Positions 35,116 to 48,729 of a DNA stretch of 64,000 bases are shown here, piece by piece. The DNA is from Thuidium tamariscinum (taxonomy: Eukaryota; Streptophyta; Bryopsida; Hypnales; Thuidiaceae). A program made the translations under genes and the position numbers. The stretch covers positions 18,100,098-18,164,097 of the forward strand of contig OX344756.2 in assembly GCA_947034885.2 (NCBI GenBank). Reading direction: 5' to 3'. The notes beneath the pieces are model-generated. The model worked only from the letters and a program-made list of their open reading frames with translations, was not told the DNA's origin and did no database searches. Positions within the stretch are counted from its first letter, which is position 1; every line of letters starts with the position of its first letter.

Positions 35116-35769
35116 TAATCAGATCCCTTATATTTTAAATATTTTTAAAATCATATTTTATTTTAAAACTATTGAGTAGTTTGTTAATTTGTCATTAGTT
35201 GAAGTTTAGGGGTTTTACTTTTCACTACATTACAAGTCCCCAAATTTAATGATCTAAAGCTCAAACTTTTATGGCCTATTTGCATAGTAGGGAAGCATGT
35301 ATCTATCAATTTTTTATTTTAAATTTTGCTACTTTATGTCCTCCACTTGAATACAAACAAGTGAACAACACTTCCAATGACTTCTATTGCGTACAATTTT
35401 TGAATATTGAAGACAATTCTTTAGATAATTTTTTAAATAAAATTTCATCACCATCAATTCTTTTCAAATGAAAAATTTTTAGCTTTGAAAAGAAAAGAAA
35501 TTCTATATTTTATAAATTAAAATTTGAAATTACAGTGATAATATCTACTTTCATGAGATTTAGTAATTAGTACTATCCTAGTTCACCTAGTTAGAGAATT
35601 TTTCTATACTTTTCTTTCTTAGCATATCTTCTTCTTAAAGATGTATATGAAACCTATTTTTCACTTTTAAGAAAAAATTATTTTTCTAATTTTAAAGTGC
35701 TCTTGAAGAAAAAATTGAATATTGTAAAAAACACAACACTTTGTGCATACTTTTTCTTGCAATGACCGT

Positions 35770-36862
35770 ATTGTGCCAACTTTGGTGTTAGTCTAGTGTT
35801 GCATCTATATGGTTGTTTTCAAAAATTCATATTTTGTTTATGTAAGCTCAAAAAATATAAAACCAATTTTATTGGTTGTCCAAACCATTTCCTAACAAAC
35901 ACACATCATTTTATTTTGTAGCTACCCTCAAATTTTGTGAGTTTGGAACAAGTGTCACTTTTAGGTGCTTCTACTTTAATACCTTAGTTTTTTGCTTTGG
36001 GTAGGATTTTCTTCTGTGACACCACGACATCGTGACAATTAGATATCATGCAACGTCTTGTATAGAGCCAATATGACGTCTAGTAGACTCAAATTTATTT
36101 TTGACTTTTTAAAAATTTATCCCACTTTTACCGAGACCAACTGAATGCTATACAGCATCTACATGTTACATTTTGGGGTGCATGTGGATTCAACAAAGAC
36201 ATGTGTCTATGAGTATAAGGTGGCTACAGGGAGGGGCAACCTCTTCTACTACAATTTAAAATTGTCAATATTGTTGTACTCATCCAAGAATAGAAAAAAT
36301 AATTTTTTAGAATCTAACAATAAAATCTTGTACTCACTTATCTAAGATCATGTGGTAAAATTTTTATGAAGTTTGACATTACAAATGAAAAAGTATTAGC
36401 ATTAAAAGTTGAAAAAATAAAATTCTTAATATTGGCCTACAATTTTAAATGACTTTCACCGCTATTTGTGGAAAACTTTTGCACTGAAGACTTTGTTTTT
36501 TTGTTAAATTATATCAAAAGAATTGATTTAAAATTTTTTTTAAACAAATTTGTTTTCAATCTCTAACCCCTTAAAGCCTGAGGGGTTAGGACAAAATATA
36601 AATGTATTATAAAATATAAGTTCTATAACTTTTGAAATTAGCATCAAAGAAGATAATGTAAAGTAGGAAAAAAAAAGTATTTATACAATCAAAGTTCTAA
36701 AGTTGTTTTTAGATTCCCTTCAAATGAATTTTGAAGATATAACTTCAAAAATTCACAAAAAACACAAATTTTTATCTTTAGCATTTGAATTTTTTTTATT
36801 GATCAAAATTGTGGTTTCTATTCATTTGTGAAAAAATGAAAAAGATCTGATAATGAGAGCAT
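35770..36862. other. Non-coding, partly related to TTAA-family interior
   Basis: The segment at about 36,295-36,390 (AGATCATGTGGTAAAATTTT and flanks) resembles 63,180-63,270, which lies inside a TTAA-family left end. A short palindrome, CTAACCCC...GGGGTTAG, sits at 36,563-36,588. No gene is seen. Confidence 0.45.
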
Positions 36863-37599
36863 AGGTGAATGCAAGAAACACTTGTACAATTTGTTGCGTT
36901 TGCATGATTTTTTGGGGAGTACTTTAAAATTAGATTTTTTTTGCAAAATTAAATTAAAAAGTATGACTAGTGTATATATACCTTTAAGATGAAGAAAACC
37001 ACCAAAGGAAATTTGTTGAAAGAATCTCTAAGTAGGAGAACTTGAAAAGTGCCAAACCTTAAGAAAATACATACTTTGTTGTTTCAATTGGGAAAAAATA
37101 GAATTTTTATAAAAATAAAAAAATTTAATTTCTAATGTTAACAACTTTATAGAGATGGTCATTCACCAAAAAATTCACCAAAAAATTCACCAAAATTATT
37201 TTTTAACATCTTTCAAAATGCATGTAGAAGAGGGCTCACTTTGTGGACTTCTACACCACATACAAATGGGGTTTTTTTCAATTTTCCTTAGGCTATTATC
37301 TACAAGTCTAGTAGAAGATCATCTCCTCAAAATTTCAGCTCAAAATTCATTTTTTTTGGGTGCTAAATAGTACTAAAAATCTCCAAATTGATAAGTGTGA
37401 CATTCAATTGGGGTCTATTTTTAAATAGCTAACTATTTTCAAAAACTTATGAAAAAAATTAGGCAAGTTGTATAATAGTCATGAGTACCTTTCCCATGAA
37501 TCTTGAGTCATTTAAAGTCAAAACACAAGTTATGGGCAAAGAATATATTAGCACATGATGTATGATGGAAAATGATACAAGTGCTTCTTGCATTCACTC
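36863..37599. mobile_element. GGGT-family TIR element, copy I (737 bp)
   Basis: The left end AGGTGAATGCAAGAAACACT and the right end AAGTGCTTCTTGCATTCACTC are flanked by GCAT duplications (36,859-36,862; 37,600-37,603). The interior follows copy B closely. Confidence 0.85.
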
Positions 37600-37603
37600 G
37601 CAT

Positions 37604-38870
37604 CAACACTTTCTCCAAATAGTAACTTTTCCAATACTATACAATTCTTAATACTTTGTGCTAATTCTCTTATTATTTTTGTTTGACTGTATTGATCTTA
37701 GTTTTGAATGTTAATTATGTTGAAAGACAATCCAATTTTTTTTTTTAAATTTAAAAAATTCTACCCAAAAATTCTACTTGAAGTTAGGCAACAATTAAAA
37801 AATGTCTGCTTAAGGACTTAGGCATTAAGGAATTGTTAAGTTGAAGTAGGTGTAAGATCAAACAAAAGAATAAATTGTTAATAGGTCTAAGATAAAATTG
37901 AAATACATAAATTCCAATTGTGAGATTCTTTTAGGAAGAAAATTTAACCTTGACAAACAATTTGTTAGAAAATTTGTGAAAATTGCATTCAATATGAAAT
38001 CTAGTACTTTATTTTTTCAAGAGGTTTTTATAATTGCTCAAAAAACAAGATTGTCTACAGCTTTTTCATCACTAGTTCAAATAGAATGAATCATAACTTT
38101 ATAAGTAGAAAAAAATATAATATTTGAGGAAAAAAACTTCAAACTAGGGGAGGACACTTCCCGTTTTTTAATAACCTACATGCGGCGGAAGATAGGGTAC
38201 ATTTAAATAATCTTGGGTAAAATTTATAAGAAATTTATATATAAAATAGGGGACATTAAAAAGGCAAAGTGTTTTAAAAATAAAATAGGGATGATAATAT
38301 GGCTGATTTTTCCGCTTTATGGTAAAATAGGGGCTCTTTTAATGTTGCCAAGTAATGATTACAAGTAATTGGTAGCCCCCCTAAAAATACCCCACCGCCG
38401 CACGTGGGTCCCCCAAATACACAAGAAGTGTCCTCCCGGGACTTCAAAATTTTGATTTTCACTTTTAAAAATTTTTGTGCTGCTAACCTCCATTTTTTTA
38501 ATTAAGGTGACATAACTTTTACATTTTGACGCTAAATGAAGAAAAAAATTATATTTTTACAAAGGTGATGTATTTTACTACCTTCAAAAAACATTTTAAG
38601 AAATCACAATGAAAATTGAGACAATAGGTATCTACATGAAATCCCTAGAATCTCCAAAGGAATTCTTCAGCAAATTTTATGACAAAATTACAAAATACTT
38701 GTACTAGAGAATTCAAATTTGAAATTCCATACCTCGATTTCAACCTCGATTTCAACACCTTGCATATAGGATATTCAATATTTTTTTTAATGGCACATCA
38801 TAATAAAGATTTTTTTCACTATATAGAAGGACAATTTGAAGAACAAGGGCAATTTAGAGCACTTGACTTC
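37604..38870. other. Non-coding, nothing recognised
   Basis: A+T-rich. A small G+C-richer piece at 38,375-38,445 (CCCCACCGCCGCACGTGGGTCC) contains a CACGTG core but has no gene beside it. Confidence 0.45.
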
Positions 38871-38874
38871 TTAA

Positions 38875-39207
38875 CCCCCAAACAACTAAGGCCATTTTCA
38901 GCAAAAAAAAAAGCACTTAAAATTCTTATTTCTATAGCAAAGAGAAAAGAAATTTGAATTTTTTTTCCACATGAAACCATACAATCTTACATCTAAATAG
39001 TATAAAAATTTGTGGAAAAAATTTCAAAAACTTTGACTGTACAAACTATAAAGTATGTGTTGTTTTCAAAGTGAGAAAACAAATAAGTTTTGCAATACAT
39101 TGCAAAGACTAGATTATTTGACTTTGAACCTTCTTAATTAAAATTTTTTTTTCACTACAAAATTTTGAGCTTTAAATCTTTATGGTGAAAAATTGAGTTG
39201 AAAGTCT

Positions 39208-39281
<74 letters not shown>

Positions 39282-39851
39282 TTTTATTTTTATTCTTCAA
39301 GAAATTGTTAAGGAGATATAGGTTTAAGATAAGAAGGAAAATCTTAATTATTAATATTTCTATGATGAAATTAAAATGCACTAATTTCAATGGTGAGATT
39401 GTTCTAGAAAGCAAAATAAATGATGTGGAATTTTTTTTAATAATTTTAAATATTGCATTTAGATAGGAATCCTACAAATTATTTTTTCAAGAAAATGATC
39501 TAATTGCCTGAAAAACAAGATTGTCCATAACTTTCTCATAACAAATCCAAACGGATAAAAGCTTTCCATGTAGAAAAACATATAAACTACAAGAATAAAT
39601 TGAAGAATAAAATTTTAATTCAAATTCTTCAAATTATTTTTGGTTGCTTTTCTCCCTTGTTTTGAACTTATTTGGGTATAACTTTTGATCCTAGGCACCA
39701 ATTGAAAAAAAAATTATATTCATACAAAGCGAATCAATGTTTATATCTCCAAAAAAAGTTTTAAGAAATCACAACAAAAATTGAGACTATAGGTACCTAC
39801 AAGAAAAATTAATCCCATGTCTCCCCCAAAAAGACAATGGTTCTTTATGGG
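38875..39851. mobile_element. Probable TTAA-family element (977 bp) containing a TA microsatellite
   Basis: TTAA at 38,871-38,874 is followed by CCCCCAAACAACTAAGGCC. The right border reads CTTTATGGGTTAA, with TTAA at 39,852-39,855. Terminal similarity to the family is weaker than in other copies. The interior 'aaaagcacttaaaattct' segment resembles the start of the 63,085 copy. Confidence 0.45.
39210..39276. repeat. (AT)33 microsatellite
   Basis: An uninterrupted AT run of about 67 bp. Confidence 0.98.
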
Positions 39852-39855
39852 TTAA

Positions 39856-42800
39856 AGACCCTATAAATCAAGAAGAACTCCTAAAAACAATCTTAAAGAA
39901 AAGGATTAAGGCATTTAGCTCTAGGAACTCAATTGAAAAAATAAAGGGAAGTAAACAAAAAATCATTTTCAAAAATTTAGAAAATATTTTATTGTAGGGC
40001 TTTCATAATGTATGATGATATGTGGACCCTAGGACCAAAAATAATAATAAATAACTTTCCAAGTGGAAAGGAAAAATAGTAAATAAGCTAAAACTTGAAA
40101 ATCTCTTCCTAATTGCCAAAAAAAATCCAAAATAAAAGAGGATGTTATGCTATTTAACCCCTAAAACCCCATTGTCTACTCAAGGGACAAATTGGATTTT
40201 GGATAGGTTCCAATGATGTCAAGTTTTGGTGAAACCTTAAAAAAAAATTCATTAGATAGGAAATTTGATTGACTTTGTGGAAATATAATTTTTATTCCAA
40301 TTGGTATCCAAGAGCAAGTTATACCACAAAAGCCAAGAGGTAAACTTGTCAGGCAACATAAAAAATTGCAAAAAGTCAAAAAAAAGAAAAAATTTAATTT
40401 CCTAAAATATTATTTTTTTTCTAAATATGAAATTTTGACTCATATTATTTTGACTAGTAATGAAAAAGTTAAAATTTTAAGGCAATCCAAAATTCCAAAT
40501 ATATTATTGAAAAAATAATTTATAGAATTTGTTTTTGAATGTGGTTTTCATATTTTTTCAAAAGAATTTATTCAAAAAGGATAAGTTTGCTTGCCAAAAC
40601 AATTCTAAGCTAGGGGATTATAGTATGTCAAATCTGTCTTAGAGCTATTAACAATTTAGTTTTTCTTTCAATCTTAAACCTACTTCTAATTATAAATTTA
40701 AAAATAAATAAATTTGAATTCTTTTTTCTTAAAATGTTTTTTTTCTAGACTTTTAAATCAATTCTTCAAGACAAAAGTTTAACCTCAAAGTGTGAAGTAC
40801 AAAAACCTTCTACTAGTGTCTCTCAAAGCTATCTAATTTTGCAGGCTAGCACTAAAAGAAAACTTATTTTTGAACTTCAAAGGCTAATATCTGCTAATTT
40901 GCAAGATCAAACTTCATGAAATTATTACCAAATGATCTGAGACAAGTGAAGTATGAGATCCTATAGATAGATTAAAAAATCATATTTTTCTATTTTTATA
41001 GCTAAACATAGCAAAATAGGCAATTTTGAGTGATCATTACCAAAAAAATAACTTTGGATCTTTAGATGTTAAACCTCTACCTTTTGTTTTTTATTTATAA
41101 AATATATAGGTAAAAACAATGTGTAGCCATATTTTAGAGGAAGAGATAGCTTTGTCCCCATTTGAGATTGTCTTAAACAACTAGACAAGAGGTCGGCCCA
41201 ACCTAAAGTTGCGCATGGAACCAAAAAACACTAGTTTATCAAGACATAAAAGGCAATGGCTCCCACCTCCACTTGAGGTCACCCAAGATTGTCACAATGG
41301 TATACATTTCAGAACTTGAATATGCACCATATTACAGTTGTGCCCACAATGGACTTGCTTCCATTTTATCCATAGTAGAGCAAGGTTTTTTTTTAGGCGA
41401 TAAAAAGACTAAAAGCACCTAAAAATTATCTTCCGCACCAAGCCTTTAGAAAAATTTTGAGGAAAAAAAATTAAAAAAGCTAGATGTAAATTTTCACTCA
41501 CACCCTAGTAGCCACTACATTGACAATGCCTACTAGGATTTTCCACCCTGTCGCCACCTATCCAAATATTGATTCAACAACTTTGCATCTTCAGTCGCCT
41601 AAAATATACCAAAGTTGGAGATATAGGTATAGATTGTAGCCACATATACAAGGACACCTTCGTCCTACCACTAGATTTTGTCACTTCCTTTGAAGCTACA
41701 ATTTTCTTGCTCTCAATTTTACTTGCCTTTTCCTACCAATTGCAATCTTTGAGGTTGCATTTTTGTTGTAGAAACCATTTAAAACTTCATGCACATGAAT
41801 TAGGAAGGAATTGAACTTTGAAGCCCAAGTACATGACTGAGTTGTAGTTCATGTGCTTGAACTTGTGAAGTTGTGGGTTGTAGTTTTCATAATTCATGAG
41901 CATCCCATTTTGCACCACTTTTTGAAACATGGTTGCCCTATTTTGCACCAATCTAAGAGCTCTAGTTGGTGAAGATGTTTTTTTTATTTTTTGTTCTCAA
42001 ACCATACAGCTTACACTAATTTCTAACTTGGAGCCAAATTTTGCACCAAAAGAAAATTTGAGTGTCACCTAACCTCAACCACTTACTTTTCACCTGGAGC
42101 CGAAATCCAGAGTCTCTTAAAATTAAAAAACAAACAAACTGTAGTGGAGTAGTTTACCTTGTTACTAATTTGGCCCATGTTAACTGGGGGGCTTTTAGGA
42201 ATGAACAATTTTGCAAGGAGGTTCACTCACAGATTGAGGTTCACTCACGGATTGAGGTTCACTCACAGATTTTTGAATTTTTATTAGTGTTTTTTTAAAC
42301 AAAAAAAACTCACTCAGGATTTCATGTATGAGCAAATAATTGCTGAAAATGAAATTCAAAAATATGAAGGGAATTTTGGCAACATATTGTCCTGTTCTCA
42401 ATGGATGGAATTGACATATGATTACAAAACCTGTGTGTAAAGGTTACACAGATTCAAAAAGTGATGCTGAAAAATTTCAAATTTTCACCTGGATGAATAA
42501 AACTTAAAAATTTGTAGTTGGCAAATTTTATTTGTTTCCCCCAATTTTCCATGGATTTGGGGTCCATCTATTCCATACATCACGGTTTGATTCAGCATTG
42601 AGGTAAGTTTAGTAAAAAAACATAATACCACACTCCATCAGACCCCTACTTTGGGTGTTCCTTTAGTTCCTTGACTATGTGTAATCCAAAAACAAGGGAT
42701 TCATCTTTTCAATCTAACACCAAATATTTTGATGTTTATGAAGTTTCCTTGTACTAAGGTAGAACCACCCATAACCGATCATTTAAGGTATTTTAGGCAT

Positions 42801-44220
42801 GATCTAGTGTAGTGCAAAGCAAAACAAATATTTTCAAAGGTGTAAAGATAAAAATGATTGGGATTCCAAAAACTTTCGTAATTTTATCACATGAATTGAA
42901 ATTACTATGAATTTTAGAAGGCATAAAGTGTGCTTGACCAAATACCAATCTGTGGAGTCTTCTAATTTCGATCACGCAAAAAACTACATTTTTACTCACT
43001 CTTTTCTACTTTCTTACACACTACATTGGAACATGTGCCGTGAACTTTTAGTTTCAACTTTAAAAATGAGAAAAAAATTCATTCTAGCCTTGGTTGGAAA
43101 TATGTCCATTGAAAGGTTGATTATGGGGAGCCTATTGGTTATAGGTGGTTCTACCTTATTGTAGATGCTTGTGGATAACAATGAAAGCATGAGTCCCACT
43201 CAACAAAATTTGAACTTCTAAATCCTTGAGTTTCCTAATTTGAGATTATTTAGGATTGAAATGTTTTAGATTCATTTTTTTAAACATGAATGAGCATGTC
43301 TCCTAGAAGTTTTTTTCAAAGCTTTTTTTTTTGGCAAAATTTTGCTAGAATATTAGAATGTTGATCTATGATGGTTTGTCCCTCTAAAAGCTAGCATTTG
43401 TAGTGAGACCAATAAGAAAGACACTAGTTCCAAAAAAAGCATTTATTATTATTATTATTGTTAAAAATTAAAAAAATACTATGCACTTAGAAAGAAAATA
43501 TTCAAAAAATTCACATCAATGACAAAACAGGTTGAAGAAATCTGAAATTTTCTCTATACCTATATATGATAGTGTAGAAAATCATGTTCAAAATCAAAGT
43601 TTTTCTACACCTATATTGACTTTAGAATGTTTTGTACACTTAGAAAAAATGCTCTAACTAATTGAGTATTTAGGAAACTTCAAAAAAATTTGGACATGTT
43701 GTAGAACACTTAACATACTTGCATAAAACAAATTTTCAAACATTTTGAAATTTAATTTTTATATTTAAAGAAATCAATCAAATTCCTTGGTGAAAAAAAC
43801 TTCCTATACAAACAAAATTCTTCAAAATTCTTTAGTAAGTGGAATGAGAATTCTTTTAGAATTTTCTGATAAAAGTTTCACGAAATTGAATTGAAAAACT
43901 AAATTTATTGGGAGAAATATTACTGAGTAAAATATGACTCCTAATATTTACAATTTTCATCAAATACTTCAACAATCATCAAAAAAACTGTTAAAGAAAG
44001 GAACTAGAAAGGAACTGAGCCTAATATAAGATTTAATATTTTTATTAGTATTTGTACAGTAGATACTTCAATTAGAACAGAACCCACAGAAGATTTAAGC
44101 TTATATGAAAACATCCAGAAATTGTGTGTGTATTACCGGACATGACACGTACCAGGCATGACTTTCTCCATAGAAGTACCAGAGAGTATGCTGAAACATA
44201 AAGAACCCGTGAAAGAAAGG
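39856..44220. other. Non-coding, few landmarks
   Basis: No gene is supported over 4.3 kb. A TTAACCCCTAAAACCCC sequence at 40,154 looks like another TTAA-family end without a partner. A short direct repeat of GAGGTTCACTCAC occurs at 42,219-42,270. An ATT trinucleotide run lies near 43,446. Confidence 0.45.
42219..42270. repeat. Short tandem repeat, three units of GAGGTTCACTCACxGATT
   Basis: Three adjacent units of about 18 bp differing at one base (A or G). Confidence 0.85.
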
Positions 44221-44262
44221 GATTAGGGTTTGGGGTTTGGGGTTTAGGGTTAGGGTTTTGCC
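44221..44262. repeat. Degenerate telomere-like TTTAGGG tract
   Basis: The tract contains TTAGGGTTTGGGGTTTGGGG followed by TTTAGGGTTAGGG, variants of the plant telomere heptamer. It is short and interstitial, about 0.3 kb left of duplicated block copy 2. It could be a promoter telobox region or repair filler. Confidence 0.7.
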
Positions 44263-45254
44263 TTGAATTTCAAAGGGTCTTATTTCTTCTGTATTCTTGA
44301 GAGGAGAAGACGCTCCATCTCCAAGCGAGACGTACGCCCTTCAGCACAGATGCCTCCCACTAATTAAGCCACTCAACGGACTGCCTTACCTGACATCATA
44401 CAGCAAAGTCCCATTGCAAGCTCGTTCCAAATCCAAGTCCTGAGGAGTTCTGGCAGAAAAATGACTTGTTGGGAGTGAAACAATTACCAGCACAACTCTG
44501 AAGCAATGAGCAAACAGGAAGCGTAAACTGATAGGAAACGGAACAAGGAAGCCATTGAGTAACCAAGCGCTTCAAGCCAACCCTAAAGCTGTGAATGCCG
44601 AAGTATCCACCTAGACAGAACATTGGCAAACCCTAAGGATTTCAATATCAAATTGGCAATTGGTTTAATAGAGTTCTGTAAGCAATAATAATGTCTTTCC
44701 AATTCCCTGTCCAATTAATGGTCTCAAAGTTGGACGACCTAAACCAAATGGGGTCTCCAATAGAGACCCATATGAGTCTATCTTCATAATCCGTAGTCAT
44801 AACGACAATATCAAAATTCATATGAGGAGGATCCTTTGTAATGTAATGTCAAAGTCCAGGCCAGAAGCTATGCTGGCAGAGGCCAAAGGTGTACCTCAGA
44901 GTTAATGGATGTGGATCCACAGAAAAGTTTTCGGCAAATTGTGACACGAATTGTCGCTGGAGTGATAGACGTCAATGTTCATATGCCAAGCGAATCACTA
45001 ATGCAAAAACGATCATGCTTGTATGCAAAGAAAATCCTATAAGGTCGATAATTCTAGTCAAAGTTCCAGGAGAAAATCCAGTTCACTCTAAATGCAACAA
45101 TAAGATGGGCTGTGGAATGTGACATTAGGAGAGTCGACGTCCAGTTTGGGGAAGAAGTACAAAACCCTAAGCGAATCCTTGTTTGCGTTTGTCGCGGTGT
45201 AGGTCTTCATCTAGCACCAAATTCAGGGCATGGTGCAGGGCCCGGTGTAGAGTT

Positions 45255-45334
45255 TTAGCCAGCACCAGCCGGAGGGCCAGGTGCAGGGGCTGGCAAAGGG
45301 ACTGGTGCAGGTAGCGGAGGAGGTGCGTTGAGAT
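45255..45334 (-). CDS. Last coding exon with Pro/Ala/Gly-rich tail (copy 2)
   Basis: This 80-nt terminal exon is the partner of 25,568-25,671. The acceptor is CCATGCGCTAG|ATCTC, the product reads xLNAPPPLPAPVPLPAP... ending PPAGAG, and the stop is TAA. It is eight codons shorter than copy 1 within the proline stretch, in frame. Function is unknown. Such tails are usually disordered. Confidence 0.45.
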
Positions 45335-48300
45335 CTAGCGCATGGAATTACAGAAGTTTGGTCAATGGTGAATACGTGGAACACTACTTCGAGTAAAGTA
45401 ACTCCAACTAAAGTGAAATCACCCAAAATCATCTTTAAGCCCATTTCTGACAAGAAGATTTCTTATGAAAGTGTCCCCAAAGTGCAATTACTTTGTAACA
45501 GAATGCAATTATACAAAATTTTACAAGTGCCACGACATGGGGAGAGCTGCCCGCCCATTTTCGGTATTTGGAGATGGATACAACCTTCAGTCATTCCATC
45601 TCAAGTTCCTGAACATCATTAGCTCCCCATCTTGTACTACTTTTTATTAGCTGTGTCTAGGTGCTTGAGATGGAGAGGCCAATTCATTACATCCGAACTT
45701 ATCAAAAAGAAACTGGCACTGAGTACATTAATATTTTGAAAAGGCGTTTATGAATGTAATCAACAAAATTACATATAAACATACGGTAGCATACAAAGAA
45801 GCTTCATCATATATCTTTTCTCACTGTAGAGTAACTCTGCCACTCTAATTACACTCCGTGTGCACTCTTAAAACATGGCACCTTGTGTATACACCGTTTT
45901 CCTTGTGAAAAGAAATTATAAAATCTCTCTTTTAGATTGTATGATTTCAACATTAGAACCCAAATTACTTTGACTAAAATGTCCCACATAGAAAACTTAT
46001 TCTTTGGTTCTCTCTGCAATTCATGGTTCCTTCAATTGATGCAAAAAGAAAGAAGCAAAGTGGAAAAAGACGGACCAAGCTTTGGAATGTCGGTAGGTTG
46101 GCTCTTGCGACTGAAAGGATTCGAAGTGTCCCTCGCCAATACTTCGTCCACCCATATGTCAGCAAAATTTGGTTGGACAGCCATTGCTGGCCCTGCACAA
46201 ACACAACTGCAAAGTTCAGCAGCAAGCAGGATATTAAAACATTGAAATTTCGAGTACAGTATTGAATAAGACATTCAACTCCATAAAGAAAAAGGAGCAA
46301 TTTCATTAGATAATCTGGTTTTGAGACCACTGATTCGATCAGTATGAAATGAATCAATTTACTTGCTGGAATGGAACACTCTATGAAGTTCACACGAATT
46401 GTTAGGCAGGTCTAAGGCAATTACATGAAGATACATAGCGAAATGAAAGTGTCCTAACAAACTGAGTCTAATCCCTGAATTCCTGAAAGATCAAGGATTG
46501 AAGGTTTGAAAATGACCACCATGGAATAGATAAGTTGACCATCATAATATCAAGCAACACATCATCATCCAAAATGTGTTGTCAACAAATAAGAATGAAG
46601 CATCAATATCAGAAAGAAATTCGTAATTTGAGAGTAACTTTATTATACCACGAATCACTAATGACGTTGTGATGGGGTAAGCCATAAGCTGGCTCTGCCA
46701 TTTGGTAAAAGCACTGAATTTTGAGTTTACACTTGGAATACGTGATCCGCAATTTAGCTAAGGAAATACAAAATTAGCCGATTGCAAAGTGGAGGAGTCA
46801 CCCATGAAAACAAACCATGAGAGACAAAACATCACAAAAAATATTGGCTGCTGTTTACCTGGTGGATTATTTCTTAGATATTGATACACACTTCTATTAA
46901 AATAAAATTATGATGGCTGCTTTACTAAACTAATCCGACATGCACTAGAAGAGACAACCTTTTTTACTTAAAAGAAAGACCAATATCTACATTGACTTCC
47001 TTTTAATAATACCAAAATTCGCAACAAATAGCATTTGTTGGGAAGGGAAGAATGTAGATCTTTAATCATAAAATCTACCCCCAAAAAATCCATAGGAACA
47101 TATGATTTATTTTAGGTGGTAAAATTTGAAGTTTTTGAATTGAAACTTAGATTCAATCTTTATTTTTTGGTAGATTTGCACCAAAATCTTATCTAGATTT
47201 GGCAAGTGTTTTCCAGTACATTGGAAGGAAAAGAGGTTTAATTTGGATGAAATTGTCAAGAACATTTCAGTCATTTCTAAGTAATAAGAGATTCTCCAAA
47301 TTTTCGATGAAGTTTATTAATTCTTGATTATATTGTGGATGAACATTCATATCATATAGATGGATGTCAAAAAGAAGATGATAGTTCTAAGTGTTGTAGA
47401 CTTCGATTGGAGTCCTTCTAATAAGATGAAAATAGGATTTAAATGCTACCTAGAAAGCTTGTTGAACTAGAATAATATAATTTGACAAAATAATAATAAA
47501 TTAGTTTAAAATCTTTTTATGTAAGAAAGGAATGCAAATGTTAAAGTATAAAATTTTGTGTGAAAAGCGAGGTTTTACTCAATATCTTAACCTCCAATAA
47601 GTGTTTTTTGGGTTTTAAAAAAACCAAATGCACACAATACACAAAAGGATATTGTCATCCTATCCTTCCAAGGTTAAAAAACTAGACGTACAATTAGTTT
47701 TTTGCTAAAAGCTCCCTGAATTAAAAGCTCTTTCTGCAAAATGCACTTCTAATCAGCTAAACTAAAGTACTAAACCCTACCTTCAAAATTCACTTCTGGC
47801 CCACCTGCTTCACCATAAGAGCATCCCTTATGATTCTTTAAATTTTAGCTCTCCCAACTGACTGGCGTTTGAGGCATGCATGCCATGCATCTCAAGGTGG
47901 GGACAACTCATTCCACAAGTTAAAAGGTCGACCGACAAAGGTAGGACCGATTCGGTGTACACAAAGAAAATCTTTCCCTTCTGAAAGGCTCGCCAAACAG
48001 AGGTCCTGATGGCATGGCAGTCAACAAAATTCAGTGGCATTTCAGAGAAGGGCTGGAGATCTCCTCTCTGGACAAAACCTGTCTGACCTTGAAACCGGCA
48101 CCCAGGCAGCCATTTGAAGGACCGTAACCCCAGTAGGAACGCTCTGTCGAAACCCCAGTATTTCCAAGGACACTCGCTTCCCCTCCATATCGCTTCTCGA
48201 AGTACGCGAGTTTGAAGAAAACAACAACCTTTCTTCCTAGTACGAAAACCAGGAGTCCCAAACCCCGGTTTCTTACTTCTACTACTCCTGAACAGTAATC

Positions 48301-48729
48301 TGAGACAAACCGACGATTGGTTGGAATACTGTCCCACGCAACCGGCACCGACAAATGATCATTCCAGCAGGCCCTCTGATCTCTAGATGGCAATATAAAC
48401 ATTTCTTAAGATATTTCCCTGGAAACTTGCGCGCACCAGTCGATACAGACAAACGAAACGGAGCACTATATACCATCAGCAACTTGACGATTTCCGCCGA
48501 TTGCTTACATGCCAAAGTAAGCGATCGGTACAACCATACTGCGACTTTCCGCTGAATCGAACCACAAGACGACGATCGAATCTAAAATAGTTCCTGCGTT
48601 TTCCCCAGGGTTATAAACGGGGGGCAAAACGGCCTCCGCAATCGCCTCGTCGCACTACGATAGACGCGACCCAAGACGACGTTGACAGGTAAACAGAGTA
48701 GAAATCAGACAGAGTATATCGCAGTGAAG

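Larger units (their letters stand above)
33521..35769. mobile_element. GGGT-family TIR element, copy H, outermost of a triple nest
   Basis: The diverged left end AAGTCATTGTAAGAAAGGAT and the right end TTTTTCTTGCAATGACC enclose copy F. On either side of F the sequence continues the interior order of copy E: AACTTTTGAA...ATGAAATTTTTATTGA before F, then CCCTTATATTTTAAATA after it. Without F the element would be about 0.78 kb. No matching target duplication survives. Confidence 0.7.

Noticed and set aside
47828-48337. 169-codon minus-strand open frame in duplicate copy 2
   Set aside because: The paralogous region of copy 1 (about 29,400-29,730) does not keep the frame, so it is probably chance in a G+C-richer stretch.
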